The translations under genes and the position numbers were made by a program. From Chloroflexota bacterium (GTDB lineage: Bacteria; Chloroflexota; Dehalococcoidia; UBA2979), in contig PBOW01000003.1 of NCBI GenBank assembly GCA_002725365.1, positions 10,845 through 17,579 of the forward strand: 6,735 nt of DNA. Direction: 5' to 3'. Of the stretch, positions 1 through 6,722 are shown piece after piece (position 1 is the first letter of the stretch; each line of letters begins with the position of its first letter). The notes beneath the pieces are model-generated. The model did not search any database and was not told the DNA's origin. It was given only the letters and a program-made list of their open reading frames with translations.

Positions 1-279
1 GGCACACTCTTGAGCGCGGTTGGACTCATCAGCGGCTTTTTTTTTAACTTTTTCCTGAGTGGTAAGATCCGCTTCTGTAGCCAGACGCGAGATCACGCGG
101 AGAGGTCCGCTAACTTGATTTGTCATAATTTGGTCAGGAGTGACGACCACTCGGCCCATGCGCTCCCCCCGGTCTGTAGCGAGCACGACGTAATCGCCGA
201 TCATTAAATTTAGATCCCCGGGGCTACAGTAGAGTAAATCGCCAGCCGTCATTAGACGGACACCTACTATCGGGTCCAT
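1..279 (-). CDS. ricT: RicT/YaaT-like PSP1-domain protein, N-terminal part (cut by window edge)
   Basis: The minus strand is open from here to the window edge, giving about 93 residues of the N-terminus; the rest of the gene lies outside. The visible part carries the start typical of this family: MDPIVGVRL, then a GDL-type turn, IGDYVVLATDRGERMGRVVV and a GPLRVISRLATEADL stretch, and then a lysine-rich segment. This aligns nearly residue for residue with what I recall of Bacillus subtilis YaaT (RicT). There it forms the RicA/RicF/RicT complex that steers RNase Y mRNA maturation and also affects development and replication. The defining PSP1 C-terminal domain is not visible. I chose the ATG at 279 because it matches the family N-terminus and has GGATG six bases upstream. 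An in-frame ATG at 288 is equally possible and a GTG at 309 less so; an in-frame TAG at 313-315 is the limit. It follows holB, a common pairing. Function in this host is inferred from the family. Confidence 0.85.
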   Translation of the reverse strand, partial: MDPIVGVRLMTAGDLLYCSPGDLNLMIGDYVVLATDRGERMGRVVVTPDQIMTNQVSGPLRVISRLATEADLTTQEKVKKKAADESNRAQECA

Positions 280-350
280 GTGTTTCATCCAGTCAAGTTT
301 CGGCAGCACGCCCTAGCGCCAAGCCAGTAAATTTATTTAAGAACTATATT

Positions 351-1400
351 CTATCGATTTATTACCAATTGTGGGATATCAATCATCATCTGGTCGATGG
401 AGAGTCTTGGATTTACATTTTCAAGGAGATCTTCTCGAGCTGATTGAATTGCGGTGAGGGCTCGCACGGCCATCTCTGTATCTAGATTTGAGTCTCCGGC
501 CCTAGGTATGTGCCAGATATTATTCTCAGTTGCTCCCGTTGTTAGCAGGAGGGCGTCGTGCCACCACCGTTCCCAGTAGCCTATAGTTTCAAGTACGGTG
601 TCACGGTCGTTTCTCCAGGCCTTAGAGAGGGAATCAGAATATTCTAGTCGGGCCTCGAGAACCGCGAGCGAGTATTTTTCGACGTCATCCATAATCACTT
701 TAAGGGTCATCATAAAAGATGGGTCATTAATCAATGAAACTGCCTTACCGTAGCAACCTCCTGCTAACAGGGCGTACTCTGAGGCAGTGTCTATCTCTTT
801 GACCAAGTCCTCACTAACCAGGATTGCTGCCAGTGTCTCCTGAGGAAGTGGCCGGAGGACGATGTCATAGCATCGAGAACGGATAGTTGCCGGGAAGCTG
901 GAAGGTGAGTCTGTGATGATGATCAAAGTAGTATCGCTCGGTGGCTCTTCTAAAAATTTCAAGGTTGCGCTGCGACCAGCTTCGCTGGCGATGTCGGCCT
1001 CAAAAATTACAAATCGATGCTTTGAGTTGAATGGTTTCAGGTCAGCACTGCGAATGAACTGGCGAATGTCAGTAGTCTTGGTGCGCCCAGTTTTACTATC
1101 TTCTGAGGCCGTAATGAAGTGGATATCGCCGAATTCGCCGGCCTCGATCCTGTGAGCGGTTTCATTGTTTAAGTCCGGGGACGTCGGATCGTTCGCAAGG
1201 GGTGCAAATACGGACTGAGCGAAGCGCATAGCCAGTCTTGACTTACCGACACCAGATGGGCCTATAAACATGTAGGAGCGATTGATCAGACCTGAGGCAA
1301 TGTGTGCACGCAGAGTTTCGACTGCTGTATCCGCTCCGAAAATATCCCAATTGTTCGAGGGATGTTTTTCTTTGCGGTAGTCTGCGTCATCGAACAGCAC
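351..1400 (-). CDS. holB: DNA polymerase III delta-prime subunit (clamp loader)
   Basis: 349-residue AAA+ protein of the clamp-loader family. Delta-prime joins delta and tau/gamma to open the sliding clamp and load it on primed DNA at the replication fork. Seen in the sequence: an N-terminal IFG..TAVETLRAHI segment; Walker A GPSGVGKS at residues 47-54; the DIRQFI helix at 111-116; a degenerate Walker B region RFVIFEADIAS at 129-139; LKFLEEPPSDTTLIIIT at 147-163; and the SRC motif at 175-177, which holds the clamp-loader arginine finger. The C-terminal third is helical and poorly conserved, as is usual. The four-cysteine zinc module normally found between Walker A and the DIRQ helix is absent; the only cysteines are C177 and C216. 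The start is GTG: an in-frame stop lies a short way upstream, no other start fits, and the next internal ATG (residue 44) would remove part of the ATPase core. A weak purine-rich AGAAAGAAG precedes it, 10 nt after the lysA stop, so coupled translation is likely. Confidence 0.93.
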   Translation of the reverse strand: MLFDDADYRKEKHPSNNWDIFGADTAVETLRAHIASGLINRSYMFIGPSGVGKSRLAMRFAQSVFAPLANDPTSPDLNNETAHRIEAGEFGDIHFITASEDSKTGRTKTTDIRQFIRSADLKPFNSKHRFVIFEADIASEAGRSATLKFLEEPPSDTTLIIITDSPSSFPATIRSRCYDIVLRPLPQETLAAILVSEDLVKEIDTASEYALLAGGCYGKAVSLINDPSFMMTLKVIMDDVEKYSLAVLEARLEYSDSLSKAWRNDRDTVLETIGYWERWWHDALLLTTGATENNIWHIPRAGDSNLDTEMAVRALTAIQSAREDLLENVNPRLSIDQMMIDIPQLVINR

Positions 1401-1410
1401 GGGCTTCTTT

Positions 1411-2766
1411 CTAATCTCGGGTGTTTATCAATGAGTCCACACCATGTGTAACATCAAGACGAGTGAGGTCTTCGTATATTTGGCGTCTTCTAATTGTGAA
1501 AGAGTTGCCATTTTCTACCATGATGACCTCGGGCTTCAGGGAGAGATTGTAGTTCGATTCCATCGCCAGTTGATATGCTCCTGCAGCTGGAATGGCAATT
1601 AACTCGTTCGTGCGTAACCGTGGGAGTGATACATTCTCTGCGAGAATATCACCAGATTCGCAAAACTTTCCGGCGATGGTGACTGTCTCCTCGGGAACAG
1701 CATGCATTCTTTCTGCAGGTACAACTTCATATTTTGATCCATAGATTGCTGGGCGGATGTTGTCAGACATTCCGCCATCGACTGCAACGTACGTTCTTAC
1801 ATCTGGGATTTCTTTTCTGGAACCAACTGAGTAAATGGCGACGCCAGCCCTGGCAGAGATAGATCTACCAGGCTCAATAATTAGTTTAGGTGGGGGAAAA
1901 GCAAGCTTGTCAGCTTCAGATGCGAGTGTTTCGCATATAGCCTTGGCGTACACCCCTGCATCGGGCGGATCATCATCATCCGTATAAGCGACCGCAAATC
2001 CACCGCCTGGAGAGAAATCGGAAACAAGTATGCCTTTATCAGCGAGCTGTTTGATAAGTTGAGAGCCAACTTTGATTCCCTCGACATAAGGCTCTGTGCC
2101 AAAAATCGGGCTGCCGAGATGCATATGGATACCGCGGAAGTCCATGTGCGGGGATGCAGATATTTCCTCACAAGCCTCGAGAGCTTCCCCGTTTGCTACA
2201 GAAACCCCAAATTTTGAATCAAGAAGGCCAGTGGTTGTCGCTGAGTGAGTATGTGCATCCACTCCTGGTGAGACTCGCAGAAGGATTTTTGGTTTGCTGC
2301 CTAGCTCAGAGGCTATGGACTCAATCAGGCTTATTTCATCATGTGCGTTAACCACTATTTGGCCTATTCCAGCATCGAGAGCTTCCTCTATTTCTTGTGG
2401 TCCTTTGTTGTTGCCGTGAAACGCGGACCTAGATAGACTGACTCCCGCCTGCCGTAAGACTGAAATTTCGCCGCCTGATACTACGTCGAAGGAAAGTCCG
2501 AGACTGGAAAGAAATCTTGCAAGGGGTATGTTGATCCATGCCTTAGATGCATAGTGAATTTCTACGCCGTATGGCCACTGAGAGGTGAATGCATCAATGT
2601 AACTAGTTGCCTGATGCGTTAAAGTCTCTATGTCGAACACATACAAGGGAGTGCCATATTCATTGGCAAGCTCCCGAATATCACACCCACCGACTTGCAG
2701 GACACCCTCATCAGACGTCTGGCTGCTAAGTGGCAGAACCTTTGCCTTCGGTGATTCATGGGTCAT
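1411..2766 (-). CDS. lysA: diaminopimelate decarboxylase
   Basis: 451-residue PLP-dependent fold-III decarboxylase. It converts meso-2,6-diaminopimelate to L-lysine and CO2, the last step of the DAP pathway, in the cytoplasm. Motifs seen: HYASKAW with the PLP lysine K75; FDVVSGGE at 93-100; FHGNNK at 116-121; DSKFGV at 183-188; GIHMHLGS at 212-219; the phosphate-binding GGGF at 254-257; EPGRS at 298-302; CESGD at 369-373 with the catalytic cysteine C369; and GAYQLAMESNYN at 396-407. C369 and this last motif distinguish DAP decarboxylase from most arginine or ornithine decarboxylases. The length is slightly above the usual 410-440, owing to an N-terminal tail of about 20 residues. The ATG start is supported by AAAGGA seven bases upstream. 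It lies 41 nt after the GNAT gene and 10 nt before holB. Carboxynorspermidine decarboxylase and other relatives are unlikely, given the complete LysA motif set. Confidence 0.96.
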   Translation of the reverse strand: MTHESPKAKVLPLSSQTSDEGVLQVGGCDIRELANEYGTPLYVFDIETLTHQATSYIDAFTSQWPYGVEIHYASKAWINIPLARFLSSLGLSFDVVSGGEISVLRQAGVSLSRSAFHGNNKGPQEIEEALDAGIGQIVVNAHDEISLIESIASELGSKPKILLRVSPGVDAHTHSATTTGLLDSKFGVSVANGEALEACEEISASPHMDFRGIHMHLGSPIFGTEPYVEGIKVGSQLIKQLADKGILVSDFSPGGGFAVAYTDDDDPPDAGVYAKAICETLASEADKLAFPPPKLIIEPGRSISARAGVAIYSVGSRKEIPDVRTYVAVDGGMSDNIRPAIYGSKYEVVPAERMHAVPEETVTIAGKFCESGDILAENVSLPRLRTNELIAIPAAGAYQLAMESNYNLSLKPEVIMVENGNSFTIRRRQIYEDLTRLDVTHGVDSLINTRD

Positions 2767-2773
2767 AAGATGT

Positions 2774-2779
2774 TCCTTT
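2774..2779 (-). promoter_or_regulatory. ribosome binding site of lysA
   Basis: AAAGGA on the minus strand, seven bases before the lysA ATG at 2766. It confirms this start and shows that the host uses Shine-Dalgarno initiation. Confidence 0.75.
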
Positions 2780-2807
2780 ACTCTATATCTCGGGTCTGCT
2801 TTCTAAA

Positions 2808-3296
2808 TTAATCCGGATTCAGACTAATATCCATGTCCTGATGTTGTATTCCGGCATCTAGATATAGAGGGCCTCTTTCCTTATAGCCCAATTCCCAATA
2901 AAACGGCATGGCTTGAATTTGTGCGGACAGTGTAATCTGTTTGTGTCCGAGTTCTCTAGCAATATCGTGGCATTTGTTCATCAGCAGACTGCCTAGTCCG
3001 AGTCTGCGTCCACTTTCTTTCACAGCCACACGACCGACATGGAGTGTTTCAGCGTCGACGGTCCTTATGTCTGTCGTGCTAGGCAGAAATAGGCGGGCAG
3101 TTCCAAATACTTCTTCTCCTGCAGAGGCGATGAGGTGAATTACTCTGTTGGATGAAATGGCGTCCAATGAGTCGAGATCGTCAATCTCCTCTTCTTCGGG
3201 CACCTTTTGTTCCTCGATAAAAACAGTCTGTCGGAGCTCTAGAATTTTTTCAAGCTCATCGCTGGATTCGACTATTTTTACGCTGAATATGTTCAT
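2808..3296 (-). CDS. GNAT-family N-acetyltransferase (ElaA/YjcF-like)
   Basis: 162-residue single-domain GNAT protein that should transfer an acetyl group from acetyl-CoA to an unknown amine substrate in the cytoplasm. Seen, counting from the ATG: LRQTVFIEEQKVPEEEEID at about 21-39, the N-terminal signature of the ElaA/YjcF branch; the beta strand GTARLFLP near 65-72; motif A VGRVAVKESGRRLGLGSLL at 87-105, whose RRLGLG is the acetyl-CoA pyrophosphate-binding turn; and motif B ending in AMPFYWELGYKERGP near 129-142. Length fits the family. The frame also opens with a GTG at 3305, but AGGTGG lies exactly five bases before the ATG at 3296 and overlaps that GTG, so the ATG is preferred. It sits 36 nt after the SCO1664-like gene and 41 nt before lysA, so it is probably co-transcribed. 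Nothing in the sequence identifies the substrate. Confidence 0.88.
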   Translation of the reverse strand: MNIFSVKIVESSDELEKILELRQTVFIEEQKVPEEEEIDDLDSLDAISSNRVIHLIASAGEEVFGTARLFLPSTTDIRTVDAETLHVGRVAVKESGRRLGLGSLLMNKCHDIARELGHKQITLSAQIQAMPFYWELGYKERGPLYLDAGIQHQDMDISLNPD

Positions 3297-3301
3297 ACTA
3301 C

Positions 3302-3307
3302 CCACCT
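3302..3307 (-). promoter_or_regulatory. ribosome binding site that sets the GNAT gene start
   Basis: AGGTGG on the minus strand, five bases before the ATG at 3296. It overlaps the alternative GTG codon at 3303-3305, which therefore cannot use it. This argues for the shorter protein. Confidence 0.7.
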
Positions 3308-3332
3308 ATGTTTTACGAGCGTTTGCATCACA

Positions 3333-4142
3333 CTAGATGAGAGGCCAAGGGAAGGCTCTAAATTCTGAAGGCATCGCAGGCAGGGTCCTTTCCGTGAGGA
3401 GTGTTTGAATCCGATCTAGCAAAGACTCTAGCTCGCTTGAGCTGATTAAGGAACAAAGTTCGTAATTCATGTCGATCGATGACGATAGAAATTCAAGTGT
3501 GCGCTGCAGGTCAACAATTAGCTTTGAATCAAACTCAATACCCGCAAAATTCCATATGACGGTACGCAATTTGTTTTCACGATGAAAGCATAGGCCGTTA
3601 TCAATCCCCCATATACGTTGCTTTTCGTCTATCAATACATGGCCAGCCTTCCGATCCGCGTTGTTAGAGATGTAGTCGAATACAGCAAGTTCCATGAGGG
3701 ACCTTTCTATCGAACTAAGTTCTGAGTATTTGACTGCTCTATCGGGATTCTCTGGCAAGTTTATGTTTTGTTCTATTGTAAAGAAATGTTTTGACGGATC
3801 ATGGCCAATAAATAACTGTAAGGATCCGTTTCCGTGTGGCCCATCCTGCCTTATCACGGTTGGAGGAATGAGGTTCCAGCCGAGGAGCTTTGACAGCTCG
3901 TATGCTGCAACTTCTCTGAGATGGAGCCCAGATTCGAAATCCCATAAATATTGTTCTCCTGCGACTGGCTTATAGACAGCAAATCCTTCGTTGCCTGACT
4001 GATCCACCATGGAAGCTAGGAATACGTAATTTGATGCTCCAGTGAATTGTCTTAATGTGCCAAAGGTAGATTCAGCTAGTAACTCCTCCACAGTCGGATC
4101 CGTCGGATTCCAAGAGTTTGTGATGTCAAGGATGGAAGCCAT
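3333..4142 (-). CDS. SCO1664-family protein, PI3/4-kinase-like fold
   Basis: 269-residue protein that I recognise as the SCO1664 family (TIGR03843, as I recall). This family of unknown function is found mainly in Actinobacteria and Chloroflexota and has distant similarity to phosphatidylinositol 3/4-kinases. Seen, counting from the ATG at 4142: FAVYKP with a candidate ATP-binding lysine K58; LWDF at 66-69; REVAAYELSKLLGW at 76-89; IPPTV at 92-96; FDYISNNADRKAGH at 155-168, resembling a kinase catalytic loop with D163; GIDNGLCFH at 179-187 with D181 in the place of the metal-binding aspartate; LRTVIWNFAG at 192-201; and a terminal FPWPL. All kinase-like residues are present, so it may be active, but the substrate is unknown. 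The frame extends to a TTG at 4148, yet TAAGG lies seven bases before the ATG and only one before the TTG. It begins 14 nt after the SLT/BACON gene. Confidence 0.85.
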   Translation of the reverse strand: MASILDITNSWNPTDPTVEELLAESTFGTLRQFTGASNYVFLASMVDQSGNEGFAVYKPVAGEQYLWDFESGLHLREVAAYELSKLLGWNLIPPTVIRQDGPHGNGSLQLFIGHDPSKHFFTIEQNINLPENPDRAVKYSELSSIERSLMELAVFDYISNNADRKAGHVLIDEKQRIWGIDNGLCFHRENKLRTVIWNFAGIEFDSKLIVDLQRTLEFLSSSIDMNYELCSLISSSELESLLDRIQTLLTERTLPAMPSEFRAFPWPLI

Positions 4143-4149
4143 AATCAAA

Positions 4150-4154
4150 CCTTA
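4150..4154 (-). promoter_or_regulatory. ribosome binding site that sets the SCO1664-like gene start
   Basis: TAAGG on the minus strand lies between the TGA of the preceding gene (4159-4157) and the ATG at 4142, with a seven-base spacer. It is too close to the in-frame TTG at 4148 to serve that codon. Confidence 0.65.
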
Positions 4155-4156
4155 GA

Positions 4157-5506
4157 TCAATCGGTGTTTTTTGACGAACCAGGGAATGTCAATTCAAAGT
4201 CAGCTACAACATTTATGGTGACTTCAATCGGTGCACCCTTTTCGTTTGGCGACCATATTGATACGACGCCGGTGGCATAAGATGCTGGTAACAGTGTCGG
4301 ATTAACTTCGATCCGCAGTGATGTGGTGTCGCAAGAAGCTGCTGTACAAGTTAGATTGTCCCCCGGCGCGATCCCAGCCGGAGGATTCACTACCAAAAAA
4401 CCTACACTAGATTTGGCACGCCATGTGGACAGGCCACTACCGGAATTCCGAATAGGAATATCTACCCAAGTCATCGCTGCAGGGCTGTTCATTCTAATGG
4501 TATGGCTTCGGGGGGGCACTGACAGAATAGGCCGTCCGATCAGCTTCGCTTCCTCCTGCAAGAAGTTTGGTGGAGCAACCTCAGTATGCCAAGGAGCGGG
4601 TGTTTTGATATCCATATTTGCGTATGGTGGATAAAAGTTGCCAGGCGACAGTGCGCTGTTCACCTCAGTGCTAAAAAGGTCGGGTAGAGTTATGGGGATA
4701 GGTGACCACAGGGGGGTACCGTTAATAGTAGGAGGGTTTTTTATGCACCCCCATACGAGTTCTTGGTATGGGAACTCGTTATGGCTCTGTGTTCCCGAAC
4801 AAGAATATTGGGAACGAGGCCAAGTAAAAGATGGATCGAGAGGGTGATTGCTGCTGTATGACCCATATCCAGTGAAACCGTTATACGCCCACGTAGCGTA
4901 ATACCAGTTCTCGAGGATCTCGGTTTGACTATCAGTGTCAGTACCCACAATCGGTGAAATTTGCGGAGCGTTGTTCCACTTCGCGCCTAGAATCTTCACA
5001 CCCTTCGCTATGTTGTAGGTGAAATGAGTCGAGATCAATGCTTGGGCATCCGACGGTTGGGAGTTTTCTCCAAGTGGATTAATCATTCCTGTGGTTACCT
5101 GCATAACTCCATGGCCACAGTCAAAGGAAATTACAGAATCACCGAGGCCGTTCCATGCGGTGGACTTTGTCGCCATAGTCATTTTCGTTTCCACCCAGGC
5201 TATTGACTTTATAAGGGTGGGCGGAACATATCCACCACTGACGTATCTGTTATAGCGGGTTCCTTGTTCGAGTCGATCCAGCGCAAATCGTGCGTCCTGG
5301 GGAAAAAGTAAGTTATTCGCTGCCGCATTGATGGCATTAATATACAGGAGTCTATTTTCACCTCCTTCGTAGGCGGCCGGTCGGTAAGCACCGAACGCAC
5401 ACGCATACGTTTTGGTTGTTAGGGCTGATGCTCCGAATAAGACCATGTATAGGGCAACAAGGGAAAATACTAGAATTGATTTGGTCAGGTGTGAGGAATT
5501 ATTCAT
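4157..5506 (-). CDS. secreted lytic-transglycosylase-like protein with C-terminal BACON/Ig-like domain
   Basis: 449 residues from the ATG at 5506. N-terminus: MNNSSHLTKS, a hydrophobic stretch at about 11-29, and a likely signal-peptidase I site after ACA (residue 37), so it is probably exported. SLT-like (lysozyme-fold) domain at about 90-215: VPPTLIKSIAWVET with the candidate catalytic glutamate E106, SFDCGHGVMQVTTGM at 127-141 corresponding to the GxMQ motif, and WYYATWAYNG at 201-210 corresponding to the AYNxG motif. A proline-rich linker at about 257-325 follows, then a beta-sandwich at 326-436 (LSVPPRSHTI start, WVDIPIRNSGSG, LRIEVNPTLLPASYATGVVSIWS) that resembles BACON-type domains. 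The family would cleave peptidoglycan glycan strands; here this is inference. The frame runs back to an ATG at 5548, but the 5506 start has GGTGGTGG just upstream, puts the signal peptide at the N-terminus and overlaps the preceding gene by only 8 nt. Five cysteines remain in the mature protein, two of them (387, 392) close enough to form a loop disulfide. Confidence 0.8.
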   Translation of the reverse strand: MNNSSHLTKSILVFSLVALYMVLFGASALTTKTYACAFGAYRPAAYEGGENRLLYINAINAAANNLLFPQDARFALDRLEQGTRYNRYVSGGYVPPTLIKSIAWVETKMTMATKSTAWNGLGDSVISFDCGHGVMQVTTGMINPLGENSQPSDAQALISTHFTYNIAKGVKILGAKWNNAPQISPIVGTDTDSQTEILENWYYATWAYNGFTGYGSYSSNHPLDPSFTWPRSQYSCSGTQSHNEFPYQELVWGCIKNPPTINGTPLWSPIPITLPDLFSTEVNSALSPGNFYPPYANMDIKTPAPWHTEVAPPNFLQEEAKLIGRPILSVPPRSHTIRMNSPAAMTWVDIPIRNSGSGLSTWRAKSSVGFLVVNPPAGIAPGDNLTCTAASCDTTSLRIEVNPTLLPASYATGVVSIWSPNEKGAPIEVTINVVADFELTFPGSSKNTD

Positions 5507-6707
5507 TTGACCACCACCCAAATATTCGTGTTTCTGGACTCTCATCAACTTTGTATCTCATGCCCGTTTCGCGATCGATTACATAAATCATGCCATATCC
5601 GGGGTTCGCACTGGACAATCCATCGAAGCTTTTTGTCAACAAGTAGTCCTCATCATGTGACCAAACAATCGGAACTTCAAACCCTGTCTGATCTGGTGGG
5701 AGAGGTATGAAGTCAAGCGAATCTCCGTTAGAAAGCATTATGCCACTTTTTTGGCGCCCGACAATATTTGTACCGATGGTTACTGTTTGTTCAATCGGTG
5801 ACCATATGGGCGAGTACTGCTCGGTTGGATTCTCTTCTAGTAGAGCGCGAGGCTGTTGGTCTCTACAGTCTATTTCAGCAAGATATGTTTGGAAAAATAA
5901 ACGCTCAGATTGTATTACGGTTTGCAGATATATCATTTTTTGGCCGTCAGGACTGATCGAAAAATCTCTGGCAAATGTATCTGATATTTTGAAGCAAACT
6001 TCTGGTTCGGTTTCGGATTGAGAATGCTTTGAAACAAAAACACCGGTAGAAAAGATTTCGACATAATACTGGCTTCCCAAATCACCTTCTCCTAAGGGGA
6101 ATAAACCCTGAGAGTGAGCTCGTTGGACGGCATATACGGTCCTGGTCTGAGTAGATAGTTCTAGTTCAACCAATTCCTGAACTTGTTGTCTGACCCTGCG
6201 GTACATTAAGTGTGTGCCATCACGAGTCCAGATGGGCTTCACTCCTATATCAGGATCGCTAGTGAGTAGATTTCGTTTTCCGGTTTTCAGGTCAAGTAAC
6301 CATAGTTCACCTGTTGGCAGGGTATCCATATTTCCGGGCGGCTTTACGAGGAAAGCGATAGAGTTATTGACTATCCCCTCTGCAGGTACTATCGAAAAGT
6401 TGGGTGAATGTTCGATGACTGTTAAAAGTTGAGCTTCGTCCCAGTCAGATTCGGGAGTGAAATAAATTTCATCATAGTTTGGATTGAATCTAGAATAGAG
6501 AAATCCAGGTCCCGAAGTGGCCGGAGATACCCATTGATGGTCAGGATTCCATGAGAAAAGGGCGATGGCAAGAAGCGTTATTCCTATGGAGATCGTGAAT
6601 AGGCTACCTACGACCAGTAGCGCCCGCCGCGAGGAATATATTCGAGAAGTTTTCATATTCAGGTATATTTTAGTCTGTAGATAAATGCTGGCGTTACATA
6701 GAAACAT
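5499..6707 (-). CDS. membrane-anchored TolB/WD40-like beta-propeller protein
   Basis: 402 residues. A short basic N-terminus ending in SSRR is followed by one hydrophobic segment at about 29-52 (ALLVVGSLFTISIGITLLAI...), which should act as an uncleaved anchor and place the rest outside the membrane. The remainder has degenerate beta-propeller repeats: GELWLLDLKTGKRNLLT with IWTRDGTHLMYRR (133-171), FSISPDGQKMIYLQT (249-263), YSPIWSPIEQTVTIGT (298-313), VPIVWSHDEDYLLTKS (345-360) and GMIYVIDRETGMRYKV (372-387). The SPDG and W-S/T-x-D pattern is typical of TolB/PD40-like propellers, which mostly bind proteins or ligands; no catalytic motif is seen. The ATG at 6707 is chosen because AAAGGA lies nine bases upstream. 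The internal ATG at 6656 (MKTSRIYSSRR) has no such site but gives a more typical signal-anchor. The last codons overlap the start of the SLT/BACON gene by 8 nt, so the two are probably made together. The exact family is not recognised. Confidence 0.78.
   Translation of the reverse strand: MFLCNASIYLQTKIYLNMKTSRIYSSRRALLVVGSLFTISIGITLLAIALFSWNPDHQWVSPATSGPGFLYSRFNPNYDEIYFTPESDWDEAQLLTVIEHSPNFSIVPAEGIVNNSIAFLVKPPGNMDTLPTGELWLLDLKTGKRNLLTSDPDIGVKPIWTRDGTHLMYRRVRQQVQELVELELSTQTRTVYAVQRAHSQGLFPLGEGDLGSQYYVEIFSTGVFVSKHSQSETEPEVCFKISDTFARDFSISPDGQKMIYLQTVIQSERLFFQTYLAEIDCRDQQPRALLEENPTEQYSPIWSPIEQTVTIGTNIVGRQKSGIMLSNGDSLDFIPLPPDQTGFEVPIVWSHDEDYLLTKSFDGLSSANPGYGMIYVIDRETGMRYKVDESPETRIFGWWSNE
5511..5518 (-). 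promoter_or_regulatory. ribosome binding site of the SLT/BACON gene, inside the upstream gene
   Basis: GGTGGTGG on the minus strand, four to seven bases before the ATG at 5506. These bases also encode the Gly-Trp-Trp near the end of the propeller protein, so the site is embedded in coding sequence, as expected for translational coupling. Confidence 0.65.
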
Positions 6708-6716
6708 GCAGCGTTA

Positions 6717-6722
6717 TCCTTT
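6717..6722 (-). promoter_or_regulatory. ribosome binding site of the beta-propeller gene
   Basis: AAAGGA on the minus strand, nine bases before the ATG at 6707. It favours this start over the ATG at 6656. A TAA at 6723-6721 overlaps the site and could be the end of a further upstream gene outside the window, but too little is visible to tell. Confidence 0.6.

Noticed and set aside
10..207. Plus-strand open frame of 65 codons at the window start
   Set aside because: The opposite strand here encodes a clear RicT N-terminus, so this frame is a shadow.
289..350. Possible promoter or terminator between holB and ricT
   Set aside because: The minus strand has AT-rich sequence, a TTGACT and an imperfect GGCGC/GCTGCC hairpin with a bulge. 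There is no T-run after the hairpin and no room for a -10 box after TTGACT before the ricT start. Neither element is convincing.
913..1155. Plus-strand open frame of 80 codons
   Set aside because: It is antisense to the conserved ATPase core of holB, so it is a by-product of that coding sequence.
4323..4634. Plus-strand open frame of 103 codons
   Set aside because: It lies wholly antisense to the SLT/BACON gene, whose minus-strand product has clear domain motifs. Its own product has no recognisable feature and no ribosome binding site was seen.
5507..5548. Longer N-terminus of the SLT/BACON protein from the ATG at 5548
   Set aside because: It would add 14 residues before the signal peptide and overlap the propeller gene by 50 nt, while the ATG at 5506 has a good ribosome binding site and a proper signal-peptide start.
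5707..6021. Plus-strand open frame of 104 codons
   Set aside because: It is antisense to the propeller gene, rich in Ser/Cys/Trp as is typical of shadow frames, and has no recognisable motif.
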